DNA of 16,345 nt from DRLZ01 sp036478815. GTDB taxonomy: Bacteria > Pseudomonadota > Gammaproteobacteria > Methylococcales > DRLZ01. Below the pieces are notes generated by a model, which was given only the letters and a program-made list of their open reading frames with translations, ran no database searches and was not told the origin of the DNA. Position numbers and translations under genes: made by a program. The stretch spans positions 1 through 16,345 of the forward strand of contig JAZGEP010000256.1 of assembly GCA_036478815.1 (NCBI GenBank), written 5' to 3'. This document shows positions 1 to 7,540 of this stretch, piece by piece; the first letter of the stretch is position 1; the number at the start of each line of letters is the position of its first letter.

Positions 1-87
1 ACAATACGCAATTGGGAGCCAATCACCGTCGTTTATCTCAATCCGGAGAAACAAAACACTGAAATAGTGAAGGACAAGGCAGCATGA
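1..87 (+). CDS. Possible 3' end of an unidentified protein-coding gene
   Basis: Frame 1 is open from the window edge to a TGA at 85-87 and would encode about 28 residues ending in NPEKQNTEIVKDKAA. The balanced codon choice and hydrophilic, lysine-rich tail look like the C-terminus of a real protein. The stretch is too short to name a family, and an open frame of this length can arise by chance. The start and most of the gene would lie outside the window. Confidence 0.25.
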   Translation, partial: TIRNWEPITVVYLNPEKQNTEIVKDKAA

Positions 88-759
88 TTTTTAACTTTAG
101 GCGACAACTATCTTGAAATCCACCGCACATGGCTGACCTTTAAAACAAAACCCCTCACCCACAGAGAAACCAAGTCCAGTCTTAAAGACTTCTATATAAT
201 TTATTTGATTAATAAATTGCAATAGAGCGTTCTTGCTAATGTATGCCAGTATAATTTCACGATAGCTTTAGGCGAAAAATGGACAAGAGAAAATTTTATA
301 TCACTCAGTTAATAATTATGAACGGGGATTATAAACAAGATAGTTAAGCAATCAATGATATGAGTACTCGATACAACATAGATTTACAGAAAACCTATTA
401 TGACACCCTATGTAATTGATTGAAAATCCTTAAAGGCCAGCCTTGTCAATACAGAAGAGTCAACAATGCAAGGAATATCAGCATTAATTGTTTGAAATAC
501 TGACAGAGAAGGAAGAATACAGTATGAAAAACAACGATTGTTTGTTCATCTTGAAGTTGATGTTAAAAACTAATTGTCTCGTTCGCAATCGATGATGAGA
601 TGAGTAAATCTTTAAGCTATTGATTCTGATGTATCTAAGAAAAGCTCGGCAATTGTAAGCAACACTGAGAGTGGGGGGTAAAAGCGGGGGTAAAATTGAC
701 AAACTAGACACAGATAGAACAATAAACGCTAATTATTATTTGTAACCTATTGTTTTATA
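88..759. other. AT-rich gene-poor region left of tRNA-Arg
   Basis: About 670 bp with no convincing gene. The longest open frame, on the minus strand at 484-711, has no ribosome binding site, a serine- and leucine-rich translation and no recognisable motif, so it is treated as chance. A short palindrome (AGTCTT/AAAGACT) lies near 178-191 but no T-run follows it. I see no repeat shared with the palindromic elements further right. Confidence 0.4.
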
Positions 760-836
760 TGGCGCGCCCGGAGAGATTCGAACTCCCGACTCCCTAGTTC
801 GTAGCCAGGTACTCTATCCAGCTGAGCTACGGGCGC
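760..836 (-). tRNA. tRNA-Arg (anticodon ACG)
   Basis: The reverse complement folds as a complete 77-nt tRNA. The acceptor stem is GCGCCCG paired with CGGGCGC, the D-arm is of the GCTC-AGCTGGATA-GAGT type, and the T-arm contains GTTCGAATC. The anticodon stem CCTGG/CTAGG closes the loop CTACGAA, which gives anticodon ACG (tRNA-Arg, normally edited to ICG for CGU/CGC/CGA codons). The discriminator is G and the 3' CCA is encoded at 760-762. Upstream on the minus strand a TAGACT box, a 17-nt spacer and TACTAT could be the promoter, ending about 9 nt before the mature 5' end. It diverges from tRNA-Met. Confidence 0.95.
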
Positions 837-1229
837 ATCCCATATATAGTAAGCTTATTGACTATCTTAGTCTAGCGTACAGAGATATTTTTCTTCAAAG
901 TTGCATCTTGTACCACAACCTCACTTCTTAAGAGTTTGCATGAATTGAAAAAAACCACCAAAAAAACAGTGGCCATATTCAAACCTGTGAATGATATCTC
1001 ATCAACGCATTGTGCACAAATCATTGTGCTATTTACACTCATTCTGATAGAGAGCACCGACAGCACTTTAGTACAGTCAGAAGACGGGAGATGAACTTGA
1101 CCATATATCATTGGGAAATTTGGGAAAAAAGATTGTTCAACAACGAATTTTCTATTTTCGGGCATTCGGTTCGATCAATTATTGACTTTAATTGTCGATA
1201 TCCTTTATCCTAGTTGGCTGTCCAACGAT
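837..1229. other. Intergenic region between divergent tRNA genes
   Basis: About 390 bp between two tRNA genes that point away from each other, so it should hold both promoters. A 97-codon open frame on the minus strand at 872-1165 overlaps a 67-codon frame on the plus strand. Neither has a ribosome binding site or a recognisable domain, and both are judged chance. Apart from the tRNA-Met promoter described separately, no structured element was found. Confidence 0.4.
1182..1211 (+). promoter_or_regulatory. Probable sigma-70 promoter of tRNA-Met
   Basis: TTGACT (1182-1187) is followed by an 18-nt spacer and TATCCT (1206-1211). The -10 box ends 18 nt before the first tRNA base, leaving a short 5' leader. 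The -35 box matches the consensus at five of six positions and the -10 box at three of six. The assignment rests on sequence and position only. Confidence 0.45.
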
Positions 1230-1306
1230 GGTGATGTAGCTCAGTTGGTTAGAGCGGCGGATTCATAACCCGCAGGTCGGCGGTTCAACCCCGCCCATCA
1301 CCACCA
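1230..1306 (+). tRNA. tRNA-Met (anticodon CAT), probably the elongator type
   Basis: A complete 77-nt cloverleaf: acceptor stem GGTGATG with CATCACC, D-arm GCTC-AGTTGGTTA-GAGC, anticodon loop TTCATAA (anticodon CAT), T-stem GGCGG/CCGCC around TTCAACC, discriminator A and an encoded CCA at 1304-1306. A CAT anticodon can also belong to initiator tRNA-fMet or to tRNA-Ile2, in which C34 becomes lysidine. The fully paired first acceptor base pair (G1-C72) argues against an initiator. The overall sequence looks like betaproteobacterial elongator tRNA-Met, but Ile2 is not formally excluded. The A·C apposition at the base of the anticodon loop appears to be common in this group. Confidence 0.93.
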
Positions 1307-1673
1307 CCACGCGGCGATCATTACTATTCATTGTGTTTGATGCAATTGTCACAGATTGGCCAATTATAGTCGATTCTTGTTCAGTGATTATCAAATAGCT
1401 TCAACTAAAATGCCAATTTCGAGTTTGCTCAGACAACCTGACAACTATAAACAAGGCACCTATAAAAAGTTACGCAAAAAGTCATTAATTTCAGCGATTC
1501 AATTGTCACTAGCTAATCCAAACGAGTGCAACGAGGCAGATGACCATTTATCGGCTTTCTATACCCGTCAATATAATGTTGACGGAGCACTAGATATCAG
1601 CACAAAAAAATTTAGTCTTATTGGTTTATAGCATCTTTCAAACATGGGTGACCTTTACATATAACTAAAGCGT
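1307..1673. other. Intergenic region between tRNA-Met and pilZ
   Basis: About 370 bp. A 91-codon plus-strand frame (1356-1631) is open from a TTG codon, with an internal ATG at 1410. Neither start has a Shine-Dalgarno sequence and the translation matches nothing I recognise, so it is not called as a gene. No clear intrinsic terminator is seen for either tRNA-Met or the convergent pilZ end. Confidence 0.35.
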
Positions 1674-2030
1674 CTACATTGTATTAGTCGGTTCAGGACG
1701 ATCAAGGGCGCCTGCAAGGTAGGTTTCGATTTTGCCCCGAACCATTCCTTTATCTTCCTCACTAAACTGCACTCCAATTCCAGCAGATCGATAGTTTCCC
1801 GGCCCTTTTGGGGTAATCCATACAATTTTCGCTGACACTGGAAGCTTTTCTTCTTCTTCCATCAAACTGATTAAAATAAATACTTCGTCACCATATTCGT
1901 AAGGCCGACTGGTTGGAATAAACATCCCACCATTAAGCACAAATGGCATATACGCTGCGTATAGGGCATCTTTATCCTTAATTGAAAGCGACAAAATACC
2001 TCTTTTCGCTTCTTTTTTTACTTCACTCAT
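1674..2030 (-). CDS. pilZ: Type IV pilus-type PilZ domain protein
   Basis: A 118-residue single-domain PilZ protein, the usual length for the stand-alone PilZ that supports type IV pilus assembly and twitching motility. The N-terminal part (about residues 10-45) has the family pattern RGILSLSIKDKDALYAAYMP followed by NGGMFIP. The beta-barrel continues through KIVWITPKG and GIGVQFSE. Classical c-di-GMP-binding PilZ domains carry an RxxxR motif and D/NxSxxG. Here there is no RxxxR, and NGGMFIP replaces the second motif, so by analogy with pilus PilZ proteins it probably works through protein partners rather than the nucleotide. An AGG box lies 10 nt before the ATG. It follows holB by 10 bp and is the last gene of the run. 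Confidence 0.9.
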   Translation of the reverse strand: MSEVKKEAKRGILSLSIKDKDALYAAYMPFVLNGGMFIPTSRPYEYGDEVFILISLMEEEEKLPVSAKIVWITPKGPGNYRSAGIGVQFSEEDKGMVRGKIETYLAGALDRPEPTNTM

Positions 2031-2040
2031 GGCTTTTAAC

Positions 2041-3033
2041 CTATTCGTTGTCTAACATTGAACGCCATTGGATGAAAAAGCCCTCATAGACTAATTGCAT
2101 GTTCACCTGTGACGCCAACAGTTGCTTAGCCCTGTACACCTGCGTCAGAAATTTGAACAGAGACTTGACTGACACCAACTCAGCTGAGCGACTCAATTCT
2201 TGGTTCTGATCTGGGTGATACAAGCTATTGATGTGCACCTCAGGATCCATGGCTAGACGGATCATATCCAATAGACCTGTGATCAAAATATAGATAACAA
2301 ATTCAGCTGAATACTTAATCCAAGACTCCGTTATGCTGATTTCAGCGAAATCTTTGAACTGCGTCTCAACAAATAATTGTAGAACTGTGAGCTTATTCTC
2401 ATAGTCACCATTTGTATTTAACTCTAGTGCATACAAGGGCGCACCGCCTGAAAAAGTCGCCAGTGCGCGTGCATTTTCAATCTGCTGTGACTCGCTTAAC
2501 CACTGGATTACACGATCAATCTGTGGCAAAGGAATACGAATTTGCTGACAGCGCGTCAATATAGTTGGCATGACCGCTGAGGGCGTGTTGGAAACGAGTA
2601 AGAAAATAGTCCGCTGCCCTGGTTCTTCCAGCGTTTTTAAAAAACTGTTTGCAGCTGATGTATTTAATTCTTCAGCCAGACAAATGATCACTACTCGGTT
2701 TTGGTTATATTGCGGTAATAGTTTGAGATTCTGATTAAGCTGACGAATTTCATCCACCACAATCGGCTTTCCAGCGTCTACTGGCTGTATTAAATAAAAA
2801 TCCGGATGATTACCTGCCTCAAACAACAGACAGCTCTGGCAGAATTGACATGCCAACAATTTTTTGTCAGCAGATTCACATAATAAGCGCTTTGCTAATA
2901 ATTGCGCGAGCTGCTTTTTACCTAACCCGGCAGCACCGCTGAATAATAACGCATGGGGAACCCTTTGTGCTTCGATATAGGCGATTAACTGCTGGGAAGC
3001 ATCAGATAACCAAGGGTAAAGTGCTTTCTCCAT
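2041..3033 (-). CDS. holB: DNA polymerase III delta' subunit
   Basis: A 330-residue delta' subunit of the clamp loader, which helps open and load the sliding clamp during replication. The AAA+ fold is visible: a P-loop-like segment SGAAGLGKK at residues 32-40, a zinc-binding group formed by C52, C62, C65 and C68 (CQFCQSC), a sensor segment LEEPGQRTIFLLVSN, and ILTRCQQIRIP in place of the usual SRC motif. The P-loop ends in GKK instead of GKS/T, in keeping with delta' subunits that do not hydrolyse ATP. The C-terminal collar domain follows. It starts 20 bp after tmk with GAAG as a modest ribosome binding site. The tmk-holB-pilZ order is common in proteobacteria. Confidence 0.95.
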   Translation of the reverse strand: MEKALYPWLSDASQQLIAYIEAQRVPHALLFSGAAGLGKKQLAQLLAKRLLCESADKKLLACQFCQSCLLFEAGNHPDFYLIQPVDAGKPIVVDEIRQLNQNLKLLPQYNQNRVVIICLAEELNTSAANSFLKTLEEPGQRTIFLLVSNTPSAVMPTILTRCQQIRIPLPQIDRVIQWLSESQQIENARALATFSGGAPLYALELNTNGDYENKLTVLQLFVETQFKDFAEISITESWIKYSAEFVIYILITGLLDMIRLAMDPEVHINSLYHPDQNQELSRSAELVSVKSLFKFLTQVYRAKQLLASQVNMQLVYEGFFIQWRSMLDNE

Positions 3034-3053
3034 ACAACTTCTATTTGGTTGGT

Positions 3054-3680
3054 TTAAGACATTACCATCAAATCATTCAGACAAGTCTGTATCTGACGAC
3101 TCACCTCATCAACAGGCTGTGCTGCATCAATAAGCTTAATACGCTGCGGCTCTGATGCTGCCAAGCGCAGATAAGTGTTTCTGACGCGCTCAAAAAAATC
3201 AATATTTTCCTGTTCAATACGGTCTTTACTACGACGCATAATACGCTTAAAACCTGTGGAGACCGCAACATCAAGCAATAGCGTTAAATCAGGTTTAAAT
3301 CCATCTAATAACCAGTGTTCGAGCTGCTCGATACGCTTGCTATCAATACCGCGCCCTCCCGCTTGATACGCATAACTGGCATCGGTAAAGCGATCACAGA
3401 CAACCCATTGTCCACACTCCAGTGCTGGCCTGATGATTTCATCCATATGTTGGGCTCTGGCAGCAAACATTAATAACAGTTCGCATTCAAGCGCCATCTT
3501 GCTGCCGTCATCGATTAACAATAGAGAACGCATCTTCTCACCCAGCGCTGTACCACCGGGTTCACGTGTAACGACCACTACAATGTCTTGCTGCCGCAAA
3601 TAATCAACCACATTGGCTAGTTGAGTGCTTTTGCCTGCACCTTCAACTCCCTCCAAAGTGATCATTTTTCCTAATTTCAT
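3054..3680 (-). CDS. tmk: Thymidylate kinase
   Basis: A 208-residue enzyme that phosphorylates dTMP to dTDP with ATP for dTTP supply. Visible motifs are the P-loop GVEGAGKST (residues 11-19), REPGGTALGE for nucleotide binding, CDRFTDASYAYQAGGRG carrying the DRY/DRF motif (D96-R97-F98), and an arginine-rich LID segment RIMRRSKDRIEQE. The length is typical. The ATG overlaps the mltG stop by 4 nt (ATGA), suggesting translational coupling. A second in-frame ATG five codons later is preceded by AGGA at close spacing, but the longer start keeps the lysine-glycine lead-in usual in this family. Confidence 0.96.
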   Translation of the reverse strand: MKLGKMITLEGVEGAGKSTQLANVVDYLRQQDIVVVVTREPGGTALGEKMRSLLLIDDGSKMALECELLLMFAARAQHMDEIIRPALECGQWVVCDRFTDASYAYQAGGRGIDSKRIEQLEHWLLDGFKPDLTLLLDVAVSTGFKRIMRRSKDRIEQENIDFFERVRNTYLRLAASEPQRIKLIDAAQPVDEVSRQIQTCLNDLMVMS

Positions 3681-4684
3681 CGTTTCGCTCGAAGCTTTTT
3701 CAGATACTGCTTGACTGCTTGATTATGCTCTTTCAAGGTTGCCGAAAAAACATGCGAGCCATTGCCATTAGCAACAAAAAAAAGCGCATCACCTTGCGCT
3801 GGATGCAATGCCGCATGGATGGCTGCTTGTCCGGGCATAGCAATTGGGGTTGGCGGCAAACCAGATCGGGTATAAGTATTATAAGGGGTGTCAGTGCGCA
3901 GATCTTTGCGCCGAATATTGCCTTTGTAGCTTTCTCCCATACCATAGATTACAGTGGGATCAGTCTGCAATAACATACCTTTTCGGAGGCGACGCACAAA
4001 CACTCCTGCAATCACTGCACGCTCGCCGGCTTGCCCTGTTTCCTTTTCAACAATTGATGCTAAAACCAGTGCTTCATCAGCTGTTTCTATGGGTAACTCT
4101 TTATCTCGATTAGTCCATTCTGCGGTCACTGTCTGCTGCATTTTCTGATAAGCACGCCGAAGGATTTTCAGATCACTGGTATTGTTGTCAAAAAAATAGG
4201 TTTCAGGGAAGAAACGCCCTTCAGGATGTTGATCTGGATAGCCCAGTTTTTCCATAATACTTTGATCAGAGTTCTTCGCTAGCGTTTGCTTGATGCGCGG
4301 ATTCTGTACAAGCCTTTGTCGCAGTTGCTTGAAAGTCGACCCTTCAACAAAAGTGATTGAATATTGGAGCACGCGACCGGCTACCAGTGTCGCTAGAATA
4401 GCTGGCGGCTTAGCACCCGGTTCAATTGAATAATCACCAACTTTGATGCTGGTTTCAGCCTTTTCTCTGGATGCCAGCAGCTTAAACCAGCGCTCATTGC
4501 TAATTAATCCAGCTTTCAATAAATGTGAACTAACAACCCCCAGAGAGTCACCTTGTTCAACCTCAAAAACGACTGTTTCAGAATTACCGGATGGATGTTC
4601 GAGAAATCGCTGATAATCAACATACAACAGCCCCAGCGCCAGCCCAACAATAACTAGACAAACCAGCAAAAACCAGCGGATCAC
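3677..4684 (-). CDS. mltG: Endolytic murein transglycosylase MltG (YceG-like)
   Basis: A 335-residue inner-membrane lytic transglycosylase that cleaves nascent glycan strands in the periplasm and is thought to set their length. An N-terminal membrane anchor (about residues 2-22) is followed by a LysM-like region (about 36-95) and the YceG catalytic domain. The conserved ASIVEKETG carries the likely catalytic glutamate at residue 213, and QTDPTVIYGMG and SGLPPTPIAMPG are further family signatures. The start is GTG, overlapping the pabC stop as GTGA, with AGG 8 nt upstream. The pabC-mltG-tmk-holB order is the standard arrangement, as in E. coli. Confidence 0.95.
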   Translation of the reverse strand: MIRWFLLVCLVIVGLALGLLYVDYQRFLEHPSGNSETVVFEVEQGDSLGVVSSHLLKAGLISNERWFKLLASREKAETSIKVGDYSIEPGAKPPAILATLVAGRVLQYSITFVEGSTFKQLRQRLVQNPRIKQTLAKNSDQSIMEKLGYPDQHPEGRFFPETYFFDNNTSDLKILRRAYQKMQQTVTAEWTNRDKELPIETADEALVLASIVEKETGQAGERAVIAGVFVRRLRKGMLLQTDPTVIYGMGESYKGNIRRKDLRTDTPYNTYTRSGLPPTPIAMPGQAAIHAALHPAQGDALFFVANGNGSHVFSATLKEHNQAVKQYLKKLRAKR

Positions 4685-5514
4685 GCGACCAACCTATCAT
4701 GAGCATTGATTATCCAATTTTTAGCCTGCAAAACAGTCGCACCAATTGTATAAGTTCGAGTTTCAAACTGACACACTGGCCAGATCCCAATGACACTATT
4801 AGTCATAAAAATCTCATCCGCATAGAGTAATTCATTCAACTTGATCCGTTTGATATCGACGATCACACCCGCTTGTCTGGCCTGATCAATGACTACTGAA
4901 CGAATAATACCAGCAACACCAGTGCGATCAAGCAATGCTGTTTTCAGGCAACCATTCTCAACTAAAAAAAGATTACTCATTGTGCCCTCAATCACATAAC
5001 CGTCAGCATCCAGCATCACTCCTTCATGGATATCGGAGTGATTCCATTCATTTCTGGCAATCACCTGATCCAGGCGATTCAAATGCTTGATCCCAGCAAG
5101 CACTGGATTTATTGACAAACGGTGTCGACATAAACGCAATGTGATACCGCTAGTAGAGAGATTTTGCGGATGCTCGGGGAACGGCAGACAGGTAATCATG
5201 CGGTTAGGAATTGATAGACTGGGTCGCCGATAACCTCGTGCACTCTGTCCGGCAGTGATTAGAATTTTGATCACGGCGGATTGTTGTTGCGAACAAAGCG
5301 TTCTGATTTCATCAGCAATGATCTGATACTCTGGACAATCAATATCCAGTGCTTGGCAACCAATTTGTAACCTTTGCAAATGCCGAGTTAGAAATTCGGG
5401 CTGTCCATCACTAACAGCGATGGTTTCAAACACGCCATCACCATACTGAAAAGCGCGATCATTAATATCAACAACAGATACCGGCTTGCCATTAATTAAT
5501 GTTGAGCAACCCAT
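4681..5514 (-). CDS. pabC: Aminodeoxychorismate lyase (PLP-dependent class IV)
   Basis: A 277-residue PLP enzyme of fold type IV that converts 4-amino-4-deoxychorismate to p-aminobenzoate and pyruvate for folate synthesis. The N-terminal DINDRAFQYGDGVFET motif, the probable PLP lysine K143 in AGIKHLNRLDQ, and the phosphate/cofactor segment EGTMSNLFLV identify the class. Position next to mltG and in the fab cluster separates it from the branched-chain and D-amino-acid aminotransferases that share the fold. The ATG has only a weak purine stretch (CGAGA) upstream. It is separated from fabF by 102 bp that contain a perfect 18-bp palindrome. Confidence 0.92.
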   Translation of the reverse strand: MGCSTLINGKPVSVVDINDRAFQYGDGVFETIAVSDGQPEFLTRHLQRLQIGCQALDIDCPEYQIIADEIRTLCSQQQSAVIKILITAGQSARGYRRPSLSIPNRMITCLPFPEHPQNLSTSGITLRLCRHRLSINPVLAGIKHLNRLDQVIARNEWNHSDIHEGVMLDADGYVIEGTMSNLFLVENGCLKTALLDRTGVAGIIRSVVIDQARQAGVIVDIKRIKLNELLYADEIFMTNSVIGIWPVCQFETRTYTIGATVLQAKNWIINAHDRLVA

Positions 5515-5572
5515 TGAATCTCGACTTTAGCAAGTCTCTCCATCTGAAAATCTGCTTATAAATATTGATAAT

Positions 5573-5616
5573 GAGTGAGGATTTAATAACATCCAGAAGT
5601 TATTAAATCCTCACTC
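5573..5616. repeat. Perfect 18-bp palindrome abutting the fabF stop codon
   Basis: Arms at 5573-5590 and 5599-5616 are exact inverse complements around an 8-nt loop (ATCCAGAA). The right arm touches the fabF stop codon at 5617-5619. No T-run follows on either strand, so it is not a standard intrinsic terminator, though it could protect a fabF mRNA 3' end. The arm core GTGAGGATTTAATAA closely matches the terminal repeat GCGAGGATTCAATAA of the large palindrome upstream of plsX (11781-11933), so it looks like a minimal member of the same repeat family. Confidence 0.85.
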
Positions 5617-6864
5617 CTAACCATTGAAACGACTGAAAATCAAGGTTCCGTTAGTACCACCGAAACCAAATGAATTAGACATTACCACATTGACTAGCGT
5701 TTCGCGGGCATTGCCAGGAACATAATCAAGATCGCATTGAGGATCGGGGGTTTCAAGATTAATGGTCGGGGGTATCACTTGATCGCGTATCGCCAAAATA
5801 GAAAAAACTGCTTCTACACTGCCAGCAGCCCCTAACATATGGCCAGTCATTGATTTAGTTGAACTGATTGCTGTTGAGTAAACATCATCACCCAATGCCA
5901 GTTTAAGTGCTTTTGTTTCGGCAATATCGCCCGCGACTGTGGATGTCCCATGTGCATTCACGTAATCAAGATCAGCTGCATTCACCTCAGCATCACGCAT
6001 CGCGTTGCGCATACACAATGCCCCACCTTTACCATCAGGGGCAGGTTGTGTCATATGATAAGCATCCGAGCTACGCCCATAACCGATAATTTCAGCATAA
6101 ATTCGGGCATTACGCTGTTTCGCATGCTCTAACTCTTCAATCACAACCATACCAGCCCCATCGCTCAGCACAAAGCCATCTCTGTCCTTGTCCCACGGTC
6201 GACTTGCAGCCTCTGGATCATCATTGCGTTGTGACAGCGCACGCGTTGCGACAAAACCACCTAAGGCGGTCGGGCAATTGGTCGACATTTCTGCGCCACC
6301 AGCCACCATGACATCAGCATCGCCATACTGAATCATCCGTGTAGCTTCACCGATATTATGACAGCCCGTAGCACAAGCGCTCACAGCAGAAATATTTGGC
6401 CCCATTAAACCAAAACGTATGGAAAAGTTTCCGGACAACATATTGATAATATTGCCTGGAACAAAAAAAGGGGAGATTTTTCTGGGGCCGCCATCCAGTA
6501 GGTTCTGATGGCCTGCAACAATCCCTGTAATTCCACCAATTCCCGCGCCTGCCGCTACGCCAATACGTTCGCAATTCTGTTCCGTGACCTCCAGACCCGA
6601 ATCAATCAATGCCTGAATTCCAGCAGCAATGCCATAATGAATGAAACCATCCATACGCCTTGCTTCCTTTGGCGACATATATTCACTCACATCAAAACCT
6701 TTGAGCGCACCACCAAATCGGGTTGCAAAACCAGAAGTATCGAATAGTTCGAGCATGGCAATACCACTGCGACCATTGACGATACCATCCCAGCTGGAAG
6801 TGAAGTCTAGCCCCAGAGGCGTGACTGCCCCTAACCCAGTAACAACTACACGGCGATTATGCAA
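5617..6864 (-). CDS. fabF: Beta-ketoacyl-ACP synthase II
   Basis: A 415-residue condensing enzyme that elongates acyl-ACP with malonyl-ACP in type II fatty acid synthesis. The thiolase-fold triad is complete: C164 in SACATGCHN, H305 in NAHGTST and H342 in STKSMTGHMLG, with K337 nearby. The glycine-rich end NSFGFGGTNGTLIF is typical. The start is TTG (6862-6864): no in-frame ATG lies upstream, the protein then begins MHNRRVVVTGLG as the family expects, and AAGG sits 6 nt before it. It lies 860 bp from acpP, unlike the tight acpP-fabF pair of most proteobacteria, with a terminator in between, so it probably has its own promoter. Confidence 0.97.
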   Translation of the reverse strand: MHNRRVVVTGLGAVTPLGLDFTSSWDGIVNGRSGIAMLELFDTSGFATRFGGALKGFDVSEYMSPKEARRMDGFIHYGIAAGIQALIDSGLEVTEQNCERIGVAAGAGIGGITGIVAGHQNLLDGGPRKISPFFVPGNIINMLSGNFSIRFGLMGPNISAVSACATGCHNIGEATRMIQYGDADVMVAGGAEMSTNCPTALGGFVATRALSQRNDDPEAASRPWDKDRDGFVLSDGAGMVVIEELEHAKQRNARIYAEIIGYGRSSDAYHMTQPAPDGKGGALCMRNAMRDAEVNAADLDYVNAHGTSTVAGDIAETKALKLALGDDVYSTAISSTKSMTGHMLGAAGSVEAVFSILAIRDQVIPPTINLETPDPQCDLDYVPGNARETLVNVVMSNSFGFGGTNGTLIFSRFNG

Positions 6865-6967
6865 ATGACACCTTAAACATGGAAATGATCGATTAAAAAA
6901 CGCAACGACTCAATATTGGCTTTAGTAACTATACTCAGAATGCTTCTGTGCTTGGCTTGACCATCAG

Positions 6968-7038
6968 AACAACACACGCAAGATCAAACAAACACAGCAG
7001 CATCTTGAGCATCGCTGTCTTGCGTGCTATCTGTTGTT
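6968..7038. repeat. Imperfect palindrome upstream of fabF
   Basis: AACAACA and CACGCAAGA (6968-6983) pair with TCTTGCGTG (7018-7026) and TGTTGTT (7032-7038). The partners are separated on the right side by a 5-nt bulge, and an inner CAGC/GCTG can close the apex. It lies about 100 bp upstream of fabF. No T-run follows. It could be a regulatory structure in a fabF leader or another member of the palindromic repeats in this window. Confidence 0.6.
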
Positions 7039-7160
7039 AAAAACACTCGAGTACAGCAACCAGAAATTTTACAACAATGTGACGGTCTAAATCTCCGATG
7101 GCTGCATTGAACAAGCTTGACGTAGACAAATACACAACAATGGAGATTGTAGTCAGGAGG

Positions 7161-7185
7161 AAAAAGACAAGTCAAAATGTTCAAG
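7161..7185. repeat. Segment shared with the two palindromes upstream of plsX
   Basis: The 18-mer AAAAAGACAAGTCAAAAT at 7161-7178 recurs exactly, in inverse orientation, at 11803-11820. The overlapping 18-mer at 7168-7185, ending in ATGTTCAAG, matches 12107-12124 at 16 of 18 positions. These matches suggest a third, degenerate or partial copy of that repeat family between acpP and fabF. A weak arm pair (AATCTCC/GGAGATT) lies just to its left, but the central hairpin of the other copies is not recognisable. Confidence 0.65.
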
Positions 7186-7210
7186 CTCTTTCATGCATAT
7201 TCCAACAGAT

Positions 7211-7254
7211 AAAAAAACAAAACCGGACAAGTTAGCACAACCACTTGTCCGGTT
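7211..7254 (-). terminator. Intrinsic terminator between acpP and fabF
   Basis: On the minus strand AACCGGACAAG pairs perfectly with CTTGTCCGGTT (11 bp; plus-strand positions 7244-7254 and 7221-7231) around a 12-nt loop, and is followed directly by the T-rich tract TTGTTTTTTT (7211-7220). This is a classical Rho-independent terminator in the direction of acpP transcription. On the plus strand no T-tract follows. It should end most acpP transcripts about 470 bp beyond the gene and uncouple acpP from fabF. Confidence 0.82.
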
Positions 7255-7540
7255 ATCACTGATTTAGAAGCTAATTAGCGAAGCCATGAAGTTATTAACC
7301 AATAAAAACCGTAACGACTCAGCTTACCCTCTATTTTGTCCAATCGCTGTCTGGAAAGTGCTCATTTACACCTGTAAACTCTGCGCTTTCACCTTGCTCT
7401 TGTACATGAGAGGGCAATCTGAGTAGCAACTGATTTCGCTGAGTAGTTACTTAAAAACCTTGCTCATTATTGATCAATCAAGTATTCCTCTCAACTCTCA
7501 AACAACTTTATCTTCACATAGCTACATTTCTGTAAACACT

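Noticed and set aside
872..1165. Minus-strand 97-codon frame between the tRNA genes
   Set aside because: No ribosome binding site, no motif, and it overlaps an equally poor frame on the other strand.
1152..1166. TCTATTTTCGG near tRNA-Met resembling the MITE-like tip
   Set aside because: The match stops after 11 bases and there is no opposite end nearby.
5573..5616. Palindrome after fabF as an intrinsic terminator
   Set aside because: The stem is AT-rich and no T-run follows on either strand; repeat relationship explains it better.
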